Shown here piece by piece: positions 56,406 through 64,000 of a stretch of 64,000 bases of DNA. The stretch's first letter is position 1, and every line of letters begins with the position of its first letter. A program made the translations under genes and the position numbers. The notes beneath the pieces are model-generated. The model was not told the DNA's origin, did no database searches, and saw nothing but the letters and a program-made list of their open reading frames with translations. Location of the stretch: positions 1,736,001-1,800,000 of the forward strand of contig CP094685.1 in the NCBI GenBank assembly GCA_022828425.1, written 5' to 3'. The DNA is from Candidatus Thiothrix sulfatifontis. GTDB lineage: Bacteria; Pseudomonadota; Gammaproteobacteria; Thiotrichales; Thiotrichaceae.

Positions 56406-56581
56406 TGTTTTACCACAAATTTAATAATGCGCAACGCACACGCAACCCGGAAACCAGTAAACTCTGGGACGCGTTGGAAGTAGCTGATAATCTCGCCTTA
56501 GAAACTGAGGGTTTCAAGCATCTGCTTTGAAAGATGCGGAGGTGGATGCGTTGGTGGCGTTACGAGCATCCGCTCAAGTAA
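56406..56581 (+). pseudogene. Decayed copy of the cytochrome c peroxidase 3' end
   Basis: About 176 bases match the end of the gene at 53263-54393 (from TTTTAC.ACAAATTTAATAATGCG to CTCAAGTAA) with scattered substitutions. About 26 bases are missing between two GCGTT copies. The frame is broken. It lies directly before the rhodanese gene. Confidence 0.8.
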
Positions 56582-56610
56582 AATATGGTTAATTTTGGAG
56601 TTTTATAGTG

Positions 56611-57072
56611 ATGTATGCAGTTAAATGGCTGGCTCTTACGGTGGCAATGGGTGTGGTGATGACGGTGGGGGCTTGTTCCAAAACCGAAAGTGTCGGTGGG
56701 GCTAATGCGGTTGCATCCGCTGCACAGGGGGCGGTGAAGAATGTCTCGAATGCCGAGTTACAAACCTTGTTGGATCAAAAAGTTACTTTGATCGACATTC
56801 GTTTGCCGGAAGAGTGGGCGCAAACCGGCATTGTGGCGGGTAGCCAGCGGATTACGTTATTTCAGGAAAATGGCTCTGTTGCGCCGGATTTTTTGGCTAA
56901 AGTGCAGCAAGTAGCCGCAACCGATAAGCCCGTTGCGTTGATTTGTCGCACTGGCAACCGCACGCGGGCGGGGGCAGATATGTTGGCGCAAGTCGGTTAC
57001 AAGGACGTGTATAACGTGACGAACGGGATTATGGGTTGGATCAAAGCGGGTAAGCCGGTTGTGCGTCAATAA
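56611..57072 (+). CDS. Rhodanese-domain lipoprotein
   Basis: 153 aa. Signal peptide with lipobox TVGAC (Cys ~22), so it is likely lipid-anchored in the periplasm. The rhodanese domain (~45-153) has the active-site Cys in ALICRTGNRTRAG. GTG at 56608 is an alternative start closer to the GGAG site. It may transfer sulfane sulfur in the periplasm, consistent with a sulfur-oxidising lifestyle. Confidence 0.87.
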   Translation: MYAVKWLALTVAMGVVMTVGACSKTESVGGANAVASAAQGAVKNVSNAELQTLLDQKVTLIDIRLPEEWAQTGIVAGSQRITLFQENGSVAPDFLAKVQQVAATDKPVALICRTGNRTRAGADMLAQVGYKDVYNVTNGIMGWIKAGKPVVRQ

Positions 57073-57083
57073 TAAATTGAGTG

Positions 57084-57111
57084 GTAGAGACGCAAGAGGT
57101 TGCGTCTCTAC
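57084..57111. repeat. 12-bp perfect inverted repeat (hairpin) of dispersed-repeat type
   Basis: GTAGAGACGCAA is inverted at 57100-57111 with a 4-base loop. It sits between convergent genes and may act as a bidirectional terminator, although T runs are missing. Similar GTAGAGACG palindromes are known as genomic repeats in other bacteria. Confidence 0.6.
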
Positions 57112-57133
57112 GGTGGTGGGTATAGGCGCTAAA

Positions 57134-57775
57134 TTACAGCGATTTTTTGCAGAAATACCAGTCGGTGCATTCGTAACCTTCGTTCATGCGGGCTTCTGCG
57201 CCTGCGACATCTTGCGGTGGCGGCACGATGACTTTATCGCCCGGCTGCCAGCCTTCTGGGGTTGCTACTTTGTTGGCATCCGAGGTTTGCAAGGCGGCGA
57301 CCAAACGCAGGAATTCATCAATCGAACGCCCGTTGGTCATCGGGTAGTACACCATTGCCCGCATAATGCCGTTCGGGTCGATGATGAAGGTGGCACGCAC
57401 GGCGGAAGTATCTGCTGCACCGGGGTGAATCATGCCGTAGGCATTCGCCACTTTCATGCTCAGGTCTTCGATGATCGGGAAGCCGATTTCCACCCCGAAT
57501 TTTTCCTTGATATTGCGTACCCACGCGACATGGCTGTAATAGCTGTCGATGGATAAGCCTAACAGGTCGCAATTCAACGCGGCGAATTCGCTCTGGCGTT
57601 TGGCAAATGCCATGAATTCGGTGGTACAAACCGGGGTGAAGTCAGCCGGGTGCGAGAACAGTACCAACCATTTGCCTTTGTAATCTTCCAGCTTTTTTAC
57701 ACCGTGGGTGGTGCGGGCTTCAAATGCCGGGGCTGGCTCGTTAATGCGTGGCATAGCGTTTGTCATGTTTTCCAT
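57134..57775 (-). CDS. Peroxiredoxin (Prx6/1-Cys type)
   Basis: 213 aa thiol peroxidase. The peroxidatic Cys is in SHPADFTPVCTTEF (~50). The C-terminal arm is long, as in Prx6-type enzymes, and carries two more Cys in YECTDWYFCKK (~203-209), which could resolve the sulfenic acid as in archaeal relatives. ATG at 57775 has AAAGGA 7 bases before it. Single gene, convergent with the rhodanese gene. Confidence 0.92.
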   Translation of the reverse strand: MENMTNAMPRINEPAPAFEARTTHGVKKLEDYKGKWLVLFSHPADFTPVCTTEFMAFAKRQSEFAALNCDLLGLSIDSYYSHVAWVRNIKEKFGVEIGFPIIEDLSMKVANAYGMIHPGAADTSAVRATFIIDPNGIMRAMVYYPMTNGRSIDEFLRLVAALQTSDANKVATPEGWQPGDKVIVPPPQDVAGAEARMNEGYECTDWYFCKKSL

Positions 57776-58051
57776 TTCAGTATCCTTTACGGTGAGCAGT
57801 TGATGTGATTAAGAAAGCTTGATCTTGCTAGTCGATCGTTTTGCTTTCCATGATGGGTATATTATTAAATACTGATTCGTTTGTGAAATGGATTATTTGG
57901 GATGATTCGTTCGATTTTCTGGTTTTTTCGGGTGGTGATGTTAAAGCTATCCAGATGGATGTATCGAGCAGAGTCATTGAGTGTTGAAACTGGCTGATTT
58001 TTTGTGTGCAATCGGGTATACATAAGCCACGATAATTTTGGGCTATACCTG

Positions 58052-61000
58052 ATGACGACTCCCACCCCGCTTTTTTCTCATGCCTTCTTGATGGCTTGCT
58101 GGAGCGACGATTATACGGCGTATTGCGCTGGCGATACCGATAGCCGTTTGTTGACCAAGCTGACGCATTGGGCAGAAAAAGATTTCCAACATGAAACCGG
58201 GGCAGAAGGCGGTTTTCTGGATGTCTTTTTCACGGAACTGTGGGGCTATGCGCGTTCGGGTAAACAGGAAAAGGCGGCGGGCTTTACGCTGGCACAGCAA
58301 TTTGCGATTGAAAAAGCGGGGCAAAACTGCGGTGTCGGTAAAGCGGATGCGGCAATGGGGTGGTTTGGGGCGAGTACCTTACCGGATACACCGCAGATAT
58401 TGTGCGAGTTCAAGGATATACGTTCGGCGTTGGATGCGAAGCAGAACCGCAAGGGCAATGACCGCTCCCCCGTGCAACAGTGTGCGGATTATCTGCATTT
58501 TGCGAAACGCCAATTTACCCCGTATGGCACAGAAAAAATCCAGCCCATCTGGGGCATTGTCAGCGATATGAACGAATTCCGCTTGTATTGGAATGCGCGG
58601 ATGCCGCACCAGTACGAGCGCTTTGTGATTAAGCGTAAATCGTTGGCAGAAACCGGCGTGGTGTTATTGGACAGTGGCGAAAAAGCCCGTCAGCAACGTT
58701 TTCTATTCAGCCGTTTGTTTCATGCCGATTGGCTGTTGAATCGCGGGAGTGAGCCGCCGTTGTTGGGCTTGTTGTCGATGCAGCGGATTCAGGAAAAGGC
58801 GCTGGAAAAGACCTTTTACTTTGAATACCGCGCTTATCGGGATGCCTTGTTCAAAACCTTGCTCGCGCATAACCCTGCCTATCAGCAACAGCCGCGTCAG
58901 TTGGTGCGTTTGACGCAAAAGCTGTTGGATCGCTTGTTGTTTGTGCTGTTTTGCGAGGATATGGGGGCGCACCTACAATTCCCTGTCAATCTGTTGAGCA
59001 AGCTGCTGAGTGAGGACAGCCAGAAAACCGATTATTTGTCGGAAGCGGCGGATGTGTGGAATAGCAGCGTGTTGCCGTTGTTTAAGTCAATGCGCAATGG
59101 GGGGATTTTCCGTTCGCACCCGATCAGCCGTTTCAACGGGGGCTTGTTTGCTGCCGATAGTGATTTGGATGATTTGCACGTTCCGAATAAGGTGTTTTTT
59201 GTGCCGTTTCAGGGGGCGGATGATGCCACCTTGCTGAAACACAAAGACACGTTGCTGTACTTTTCCGCGAATTACAATTTTGGGATTGAGGAAGGCGGCG
59301 AACGGGCGATTGGTTTGTATACCTTGGGGCGCATCTTTGAGCAGTCGATTACCGATTTGGAAATCATGGAGGCGGAAGCCGCTAACCAAGATTCCTTGAT
59401 GAAGTTGAGTAAGCGCAAAACCGATGGCGTGTATTACACCCCGGAATGGGTGACGGCGTATGTCGTTGAGGAAACCTTGGGTTTGCGCTTGCGGGAGTTG
59501 CGGGCGGAAAATGGGCAGGGCGAGTTTGCGGGGTTGGATGCGGCGTTGGTGGATGCTGACCATTTTAAGAATGGCAAGCTGAAAAAGAATACCTTGAGTG
59601 CGCGGTATTGCGATTGGTTGGACAGTTACCAACAGCGTTTGAGTGGTTTGAAAGTGCTTGATCCCGCATGTGGTAGCGGGGCGTTTTTGATTCAGGCACT
59701 CAAGCGTTTGTTGCAGGAACACGAGTGGCTTGTGAGCGAGAAAAGCCGCGTCAATTACGAATTTCGGCAGGTGGCGGCGTTTGACAAGGCGAAGGCTTAC
59801 CGCGAGATTTTGGCGAAAAACTTGTATGGGGTGGATGTCAACGCCGAGTCGGTGGAAATCACCAAGCTGGCGTTGTGGTTGCATACAGTAATGCCGGGGC
59901 AACCGCTGTCATCGTTGGATGGTAATATTTTGTGCGGTAACAGTTTGGTGGATTGGGATATTAACCGCGCTGAAAAGCCGCTAAGCGATGCACAGCTTGA
60001 GCGGATTAATCCGTTCAGTTACCGCGAGGCGTTTGCGGAGGTGTTCGCGGCGGGTGGGTTTGATGTGATTATTGGCAATCCGCCGTACATTAAGTTGCAG
60101 AATATGCGGCGGATTCAGCCGGAAGCGACGGATTATTGGGTGAGTGCGAAAAATGCCGATGGTTCGGTGAAATTCCGCAGTGTGCAGACGGGCAATTACG
60201 ACATTTACTTGCCGTTTATTGAGCAATCGGTGGGTTTGTTGAATCCAGAGGGGCGCATGGGGTTGATTGCGCCGAATGTGTGGGCGGTGAACGATTACGG
60301 GCAGGGCTTGCGGGAAGTGTTGCATGAGACGCGGCGCATGGATCGCTGGGTGGATTTCAAAAGCTACCAGATTTTTGACGAAGCGATTACCTACACCGCG
60401 CTGCAATTTTTCACGGGTAAAGCGGTTGATGGTATCAAACTGCATTTTGCGCCGAATGGGGGCGACGACCTCAGCAGCCTCGACTGGTCACAGGTCAACG
60501 CCCTGCCTTACGACAATCTGCCCACTACCGACGCATGGCAATTCATGCCCGAACCCGAACGCCAGCTCATCGCAAAACTCAACGCAACTTGCAAAACATT
60601 GGAACAAAGCTGTGCTGGAATTTCAGTAGGTATTCAAACCAGTGCTGACAATATTTATCATTTGACCAAAATCAGTACTGGAAAGTACGTGTCTCATGCT
60701 GACAAACAAACCCCCATTGATGTTGAAATTGAAGACGATTTGATGCACCCACTGGTTTCTGGTGTGGAAGCCAAACGTTATCAGATACCCCAAACAGATA
60801 CTTATTTGCTGTTCCCTTACGATTTGGCTGGGGAGCGTCCGCGTTTATTTTCAGCAGAAACAATGCAGGAACGCTTTCCAAAGGGTTGGCAATATCTGTG
60901 CTCTCATGAGGTAAATCTGCGTAAACGTGAGGGTGGGAAAATGGATAAAGATGAAGGCTGGTGGGCTTACAATTATCCTAAAAATCTGGACAAACAGGAG

Positions 61001-61903
61001 TTTGCTAAACTGCTTGTTCCCCGTCTCGTCAAGCAATTATTTTGTACCATTGATGCTGATGGAGATTTTTATCTCGATAATGTGGATGTTGGCAGTATTC
61101 TCGTATCTGACAAGGGTGACTTGCCATTCTTAGCGGGAATATTGAATGCTCCTGTTGCGAATTTTATTTGGCGACGGATTTCCAAGCCGTTTCAAAACGA
61201 TTACCGCACCGCGAATAAGCAGTTTATTGCACCGTTGCCGATTCCGAATGCGGATGAGGAACAGAAAAAGCAAGTGGCGGAATTGGCGGAGAAGTTGCAG
61301 GAATTGCATACCGCTTACCGCGATGAACTGCAAAAATTGGCAAAGCGTTTGTCTGCCGCACAAATGACAGACGACACCAAAACCCCGCAATGGATTTGGG
61401 CAACACTCCCCGACGAAAAACAACTGAAAGCCTCTGATGCCGCCAAAGCCACCGGACTCAAAGGCAAAGCCCTCACCGATTGGGCAAAAGCACAATACCA
61501 AACCGCCTTGGCGCAAAAACTCGAAAAACTCACCGTCAACCTCAATCCCAGTACCCAACTGACCGTCTGTTATGAAGATGGCGAATTACGCCTGCTTGCC
61601 AACGGCGTTCCCGCCTTCGATAGCCTGTTCATCGACGAGGCTGAACTGATTGCGGTGCAATGGAAATACGTGATTCGTTCCACCAACATCACACCGAGCG
61701 TCACCGCTGAAAAACTGCTGGGCGAATTGCTTAAACTCAAAACCACCGACAATGACAGCTTGCGTAAGCAGATTATCGCGCTGGATAAAAAACTGGATGA
61801 ATTGCAGGTGGGGATTGAGGCGAAAGAACGGGAGATGAATGCGTTGGTTTATGGGTTGTATGGGTTGACGCGGGACGAGGTTTTGCAGGTGGAGAGAGGG
61901 TAG
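58052..61903 (+). CDS. Type IIG restriction-modification enzyme (Eco57I-like single chain)
   Basis: 1283 aa combining endonuclease, methyltransferase and specificity domains. The N-terminal part has a PD-(D/E)XK-like site (D99, then E119-F-K121 in ILCEFKDI). The N6-adenine methyltransferase has LDPACGSGAFL (~537) and NPPY (~676). The C-terminal third is a TaqI-like target-recognition region followed by a helical tail. The ATG at 58052 was chosen over an upstream TTG at 58004. Base composition of the recognition region (about 60600-61150) is more AT-rich than its flanks. It leads a defence island. Confidence 0.9.
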   Translation: MTTPTPLFSHAFLMACWSDDYTAYCAGDTDSRLLTKLTHWAEKDFQHETGAEGGFLDVFFTELWGYARSGKQEKAAGFTLAQQFAIEKAGQNCGVGKADAAMGWFGASTLPDTPQILCEFKDIRSALDAKQNRKGNDRSPVQQCADYLHFAKRQFTPYGTEKIQPIWGIVSDMNEFRLYWNARMPHQYERFVIKRKSLAETGVVLLDSGEKARQQRFLFSRLFHADWLLNRGSEPPLLGLLSMQRIQEKALEKTFYFEYRAYRDALFKTLLAHNPAYQQQPRQLVRLTQKLLDRLLFVLFCEDMGAHLQFPVNLLSKLLSEDSQKTDYLSEAADVWNSSVLPLFKSMRNGGIFRSHPISRFNGGLFAADSDLDDLHVPNKVFFVPFQGADDATLLKHKDTLLYFSANYNFGIEEGGERAIGLYTLGRIFEQSITDLEIMEAEAANQDSLMKLSKRKTDGVYYTPEWVTAYVVEETLGLRLRELRAENGQGEFAGLDAALVDADHFKNGKLKKNTLSARYCDWLDSYQQRLSGLKVLDPACGSGAFLIQALKRLLQEHEWLVSEKSRVNYEFRQVAAFDKAKAYREILAKNLYGVDVNAESVEITKLALWLHTVMPGQPLSSLDGNILCGNSLVDWDINRAEKPLSDAQLERINPFSYREAFAEVFAAGGFDVIIGNPPYIKLQNMRRIQPEATDYWVSAKNADGSVKFRSVQTGNYDIYLPFIEQSVGLLNPEGRMGLIAPNVWAVNDYGQGLREVLHETRRMDRWVDFKSYQIFDEAITYTALQFFTGKAVDGIKLHFAPNGGDDLSSLDWSQVNALPYDNLPTTDAWQFMPEPERQLIAKLNATCKTLEQSCAGISVGIQTSADNIYHLTKISTGKYVSHADKQTPIDVEIEDDLMHPLVSGVEAKRYQIPQTDTYLLFPYDLAGERPRLFSAETMQERFPKGWQYLCSHEVNLRKREGGKMDKDEGWWAYNYPKNLDKQEFAKLLVPRLVKQLFCTIDADGDFYLDNVDVGSILVSDKGDLPFLAGILNAPVANFIWRRISKPFQNDYRTANKQFIAPLPIPNADEEQKKQVAELAEKLQELHTAYRDELQKLAKRLSAAQMTDDTKTPQWIWATLPDEKQLKASDAAKATGLKGKALTDWAKAQYQTALAQKLEKLTVNLNPSTQLTVCYEDGELRLLANGVPAFDSLFIDEAELIAVQWKYVIRSTNITPSVTAEKLLGELLKLKTTDNDSLRKQIIALDKKLDELQVGIEAKEREMNALVYGLYGLTRDEVLQVERG

Positions 61904-61904
61904 A

Positions 61905-62813
61905 ATGGAAAATTCAGAGAAAGAATCAGGAAGATGGTTAGTTTCTGTTATGGGCGGAATGATTGTTCTAGCCTTGGTGTTCGGTATTTTAATTTCGATA
62001 ACGTATATCTATGGCGTAGATGCTCTTTTTCCTTCCTTGAGGATTAGAGAAAACTGGGGTGTCGTTGGGGATTTTTTTGGTGGTATTCTGAATCCGGTTT
62101 TTGCGTTTTTAGGATTGATAATGTTGCTTGCGACGCTTTATCAATCTCAGAAAGAGCTATCACTGACTCGTAAAGAATTGGCAAATTCAACCGAAGCATT
62201 AAAAGATCAGGCACTAACTCAACGGCAACAGAGGTTTGAAAATACTTTCTTTGAATTGCTGAATCAACATAATCAATTGATTAGGGATATGAATGCTTTG
62301 ATGCACAAGCCAGATATTAGTTGGATGAATCTTCATGAAAGCGAAAAAATTAGCAGTGATGTAAGAGAAGAGCTAGAAAAATACTTGCGGTCAAATGATG
62401 GCTCTAATCTAAGGAGTTATTTTATTGTCTTGTTTCAAATGCTAAAAATGCTTTATATTTATTTTAACGGCAGTGAAAATTTCAGCAAGGCTGGTGTATT
62501 GAAACTAGATAGTTTAACTGATGATGAAAAAAGATATTCAAACATTGTTCGTGCATTTGTTGATGCTCGCTTAGGTTGTTTGCTTGCAGTTAATTGCTTG
62601 TCAGGTGAAAAAGGGAAATATCCAAATTATCGAAGATTTAAGTCTTTACTCGAAAGGTATGCTTTTTTTGAACATATACCAATCAACTATACTGAGCATG
62701 GGAAAAAAGAATTTTTTGAATACGTAGTCGATAAAAACTTATTCAATAAGAATGTTTTTGGTTATGGTTACTATTATGAAAAGGTTAAAGATCGTTCTTT
62801 AGGATATGATTGA
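61905..62813 (+). CDS. putAbiC-like abortive infection protein
   Basis: 302 aa. Two membrane helices (~13-34 and ~58-78) with ENWGVVGDFFGGILNPVFAFLGLIMLLATLYQSQKEL between and after them, then RFENTFFELLNQHNQLI. This is the pattern of the putative phage abortive-infection (PF16872-type) family. It begins 1 base after the RM stop and is clearly AT-rich relative to the RM gene. It probably acts at the inner membrane after phage infection; that is inferred from the family. Confidence 0.82.
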   Translation: MENSEKESGRWLVSVMGGMIVLALVFGILISITYIYGVDALFPSLRIRENWGVVGDFFGGILNPVFAFLGLIMLLATLYQSQKELSLTRKELANSTEALKDQALTQRQQRFENTFFELLNQHNQLIRDMNALMHKPDISWMNLHESEKISSDVREELEKYLRSNDGSNLRSYFIVLFQMLKMLYIYFNGSENFSKAGVLKLDSLTDDEKRYSNIVRAFVDARLGCLLAVNCLSGEKGKYPNYRRFKSLLERYAFFEHIPINYTEHGKKEFFEYVVDKNLFNKNVFGYGYYYEKVKDRSLGYD

Positions 62814-63003
62814 AATGTTAGCAGAAAACTCTTTATTAGAACGTTTAGTAGAAGACATTAGCCAGATGCCCGATACCAAATTTGCTGAAGTGCTGGATGA
62901 GTTAAAACATTGCATCCGTCAACCAAACCCCGCACCTGTCGGTGATTTTTGCCTAGACTTAAGGAATTACCGCTTTGATCGGGAGGAAGCCAATGCCCGC
63001 TAA
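62806..63003 (+). CDS. Small ORF overlapping the AbiC-like and MNT genes
   Basis: 65 aa, acidic then polar (MPDTKFAEVLDEL, FCLDLRNYRFDREEANAR). It overlaps the AbiC-like stop by 8 bases and the MNT start by 11 bases, which supports translation in a coupled operon. ATG 62815 is an alternative start. No family recognised; it could be an antitoxin-like or regulatory peptide. Confidence 0.5.
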   Translation: MIEMLAENSLLERLVEDISQMPDTKFAEVLDELKHCIRQPNPAPVGDFCLDLRNYRFDREEANAR

Positions 63004-63304
63004 CCAACGCACGCTAAGCATCGTTGAACTCCGCGCTCTGCTGTCTGCTTTCAAACAACAGCACGGCGCGGAATACAGCCTACGCGCTTTAGGCTATTTC
63101 GGCTCTTACGCCCACAATACCGCCACCCCAGACAGTGACGTGGACATCGTATTCGAGACCGACAACCCCAACCTGTTCCTGACCGCCATGATGAAACAAG
63201 ACTTGGAAGCCGTGTTGGAAAAACCCGTGGATGTATTGCACCTGCGCGGACTCACCAACTCACGCCTGAAAGCCCGTATCGAACAGGAAGCCGTTTATGT
63301 ATGA
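62993..63304 (+). CDS. mntA: MNT-domain nucleotidyltransferase antitoxin (MntA-like)
   Basis: 103 aa. The motif GSX10DXD is complete (G37-S38 ... D49-V-D51 in GSYAHNTATPDSDVDI), as in MntA enzymes that add AMP to the partner HEPN toxin. A third acidic site is in PVDVLH. The ATG at 62993 was chosen over 62975 because it matches family starts. The HEPN gene overlaps its end by 8 bases. Confidence 0.9.
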   Translation: MPANQRTLSIVELRALLSAFKQQHGAEYSLRALGYFGSYAHNTATPDSDVDIVFETDNPNLFLTAMMKQDLEAVLEKPVDVLHLRGLTNSRLKARIEQEAVYV

Positions 63305-63683
63305 CCGTGAACTGCTGATTGAAAAGCTGCAAACCTTGCTGGCAGCGCTGCGCCGCATCCCTCGCCGTTTTGCTTCAATTACTGAACCTTCCGATTTCTA
63401 TCTGACGGAAGACGGCGAGGATAAGCTAGATGCCATTTGCATGATTTTAATTGCAGCAGGTGAAGAGCTGAAAAATATCGACCGTAAAACTGAAGGTAAA
63501 CTTTTCCCGCAATACCCAGCGGTAAGATGGCGCGGCGCAATGGGAATGCGGGATGTGCTGGCACACACCTATTTTCATGTTGACGCAGAACAGTTGTTCA
63601 ATATCTGTAAAAATGACATTCCCACCATGATTGCCACATTGGAAACTATGCTCGGTGATCTTCAGCAGGTTGAACGCAATTGA
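63297..63683 (+). CDS. hepT: HEPN-domain RNase toxin (HepT-like)
   Basis: 128 aa DUF86/HEPN protein. The catalytic RX4HXY motif is present as R85-DVLA-H90-T-Y92. In HepT toxins the His and Arg form the RNase site and the Tyr is AMPylated by MntA to neutralise it. It starts inside the end of mntA (ATGTATGA), so the pair is translationally coupled. Confidence 0.9.
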   Translation: MYDRELLIEKLQTLLAALRRIPRRFASITEPSDFYLTEDGEDKLDAICMILIAAGEELKNIDRKTEGKLFPQYPAVRWRGAMGMRDVLAHTYFHVDAEQLFNICKNDIPTMIATLETMLGDLQQVERN

Positions 63684-63760
63684 GGACGGTGACTGTATGT
63701 TTTTGAATGAGTGAAACAACAGCGAGTAAGCAGGTGAAAATGGTAGTGGTATAATCACCG

Positions 63761-64000
63761 TTATAACGTAGCGCAATCCTTCAACTGAATAATATTTCCC
63801 AAGTGCTTGGTCTTCTCGTAATGTCGCTTATCTGCCGTAACAAGTATGGCATCGTTACACATTGCCATTGCATGGAAGACACTATCGTAAATGGAAGGAT
63901 AGCCGCTTTGTGGATGACCTTGTTGGGTGATTTCGATGGCTTTTTTCATTTCCGCCCGTGTGAGTGTCCGCAATGGCAATAAGTGACGGGTTTGAAAATC
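63761..64000 (-). CDS. PIN-domain toxin (VapC-like), 5' end outside the window
   Basis: The frame is open to the right edge, so the N-terminus with the first acidic residues is missing. The visible part has YDSVFHAMAMCNDAILVTADKRHYEKTK, the C-terminal half of a PIN domain with its metal-binding Asp residues, and ends ...IIQLKDCATL. Its antitoxin would lie upstream, outside this window. It converges with the HEPN gene. Confidence 0.8.
   Translation of the reverse strand, partial: DFQTRHLLPLRTLTRAEMKKAIEITQQGHPQSGYPSIYDSVFHAMAMCNDAILVTADKRHYEKTKHLGNIIQLKDCATL

Noticed and set aside
1..64000. CRISPR arrays, rRNA genes, riboswitches, prophage
   Set aside because: No regularly spaced direct repeats, rRNA segments, recognisable aptamers or phage structural genes were seen on reading both strands.

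Overview
The window looks like a chromosome segment of a Gammaproteobacterium of medium GC content. The evidence is the nuo operon ending in a DUF2818 gene, followed by the classical block initiator tRNA-rimP-nusA-infB-rbfA-truB. A sulfur-oxidising, Thiothrix-like organism is a reasonable guess (persulfide dioxygenase, membrane-protein style, iron-gene repertoire), but the sequence alone does not prove the genus.

Layout. 1-6.6 kb: 3' end of the respiratory complex I operon (nuoI partial to nuoN, DUF2818). 6.6-13.1 kb: tRNA-fMet with its own promoter and terminator, then the transcription/translation factor operon. 13.1-15.1 kb: topB. 15.4-19.7 kb: an unrecognised gene and a ferric-iron ABC importer (fbpA-fbpB-fbpC) with a Fur-box candidate. 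19.7-23 kb: persulfide dioxygenase, a broken AT-rich gene, a 90-bp MITE-like element and an AlbA_2/ATPase-like protein. 23.1-27.6 kb: a secreted subtilase, a CpxRA-like two-component system and two small unknowns. 27.7-32.3 kb: a MacAB-type efflux operon.

32.4-56.3 kb is almost entirely iron biology. It holds a seven-gene minus-strand cluster (bfd, hemP, imelysin, di-heme oxidoreductase, imelysin, DUF1513, LbtU-like porin) behind three Fur-box candidates; a decayed TonB-receptor locus; a nitroreductase-like/GCS2-ligase-like gene pair behind another Fur-box candidate; a complementary pair of bacterioferritins; a three-gene operon in which a cation diffusion facilitator is fused to an SPFH domain and followed by two further SPFH proteins; an orphan FbpA; PiuC with a TonB-dependent siderophore receptor; exbB-exbD-tonB with a MauG/CcpA-type peroxidase; and a HIT/GalT-like protein. 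The genes cover outer-membrane uptake (TonB system), periplasmic capture (FbpA, imelysins), inner-membrane import (FbpBC), storage (Bfr pair), release from storage (Bfd), and possibly export (CDF-SPFH).

56.4-57.8 kb has a decayed copy of the peroxidase 3' end, a rhodanese lipoprotein and a peroxiredoxin. 58-64 kb is a defence island: a single-chain type IIG restriction-modification enzyme, a putAbiC-like abortive-infection protein, a small overlapping ORF, a MntA/HepT (MNT/HEPN) toxin-antitoxin pair and the end of a PIN-domain toxin gene.

The most promising candidates for an undescribed system are the CDF-SPFH / HflC-like / HflK-like operon and the nitroreductase-like/GCS2-like pair. The defence island is built from known families in a particular arrangement.
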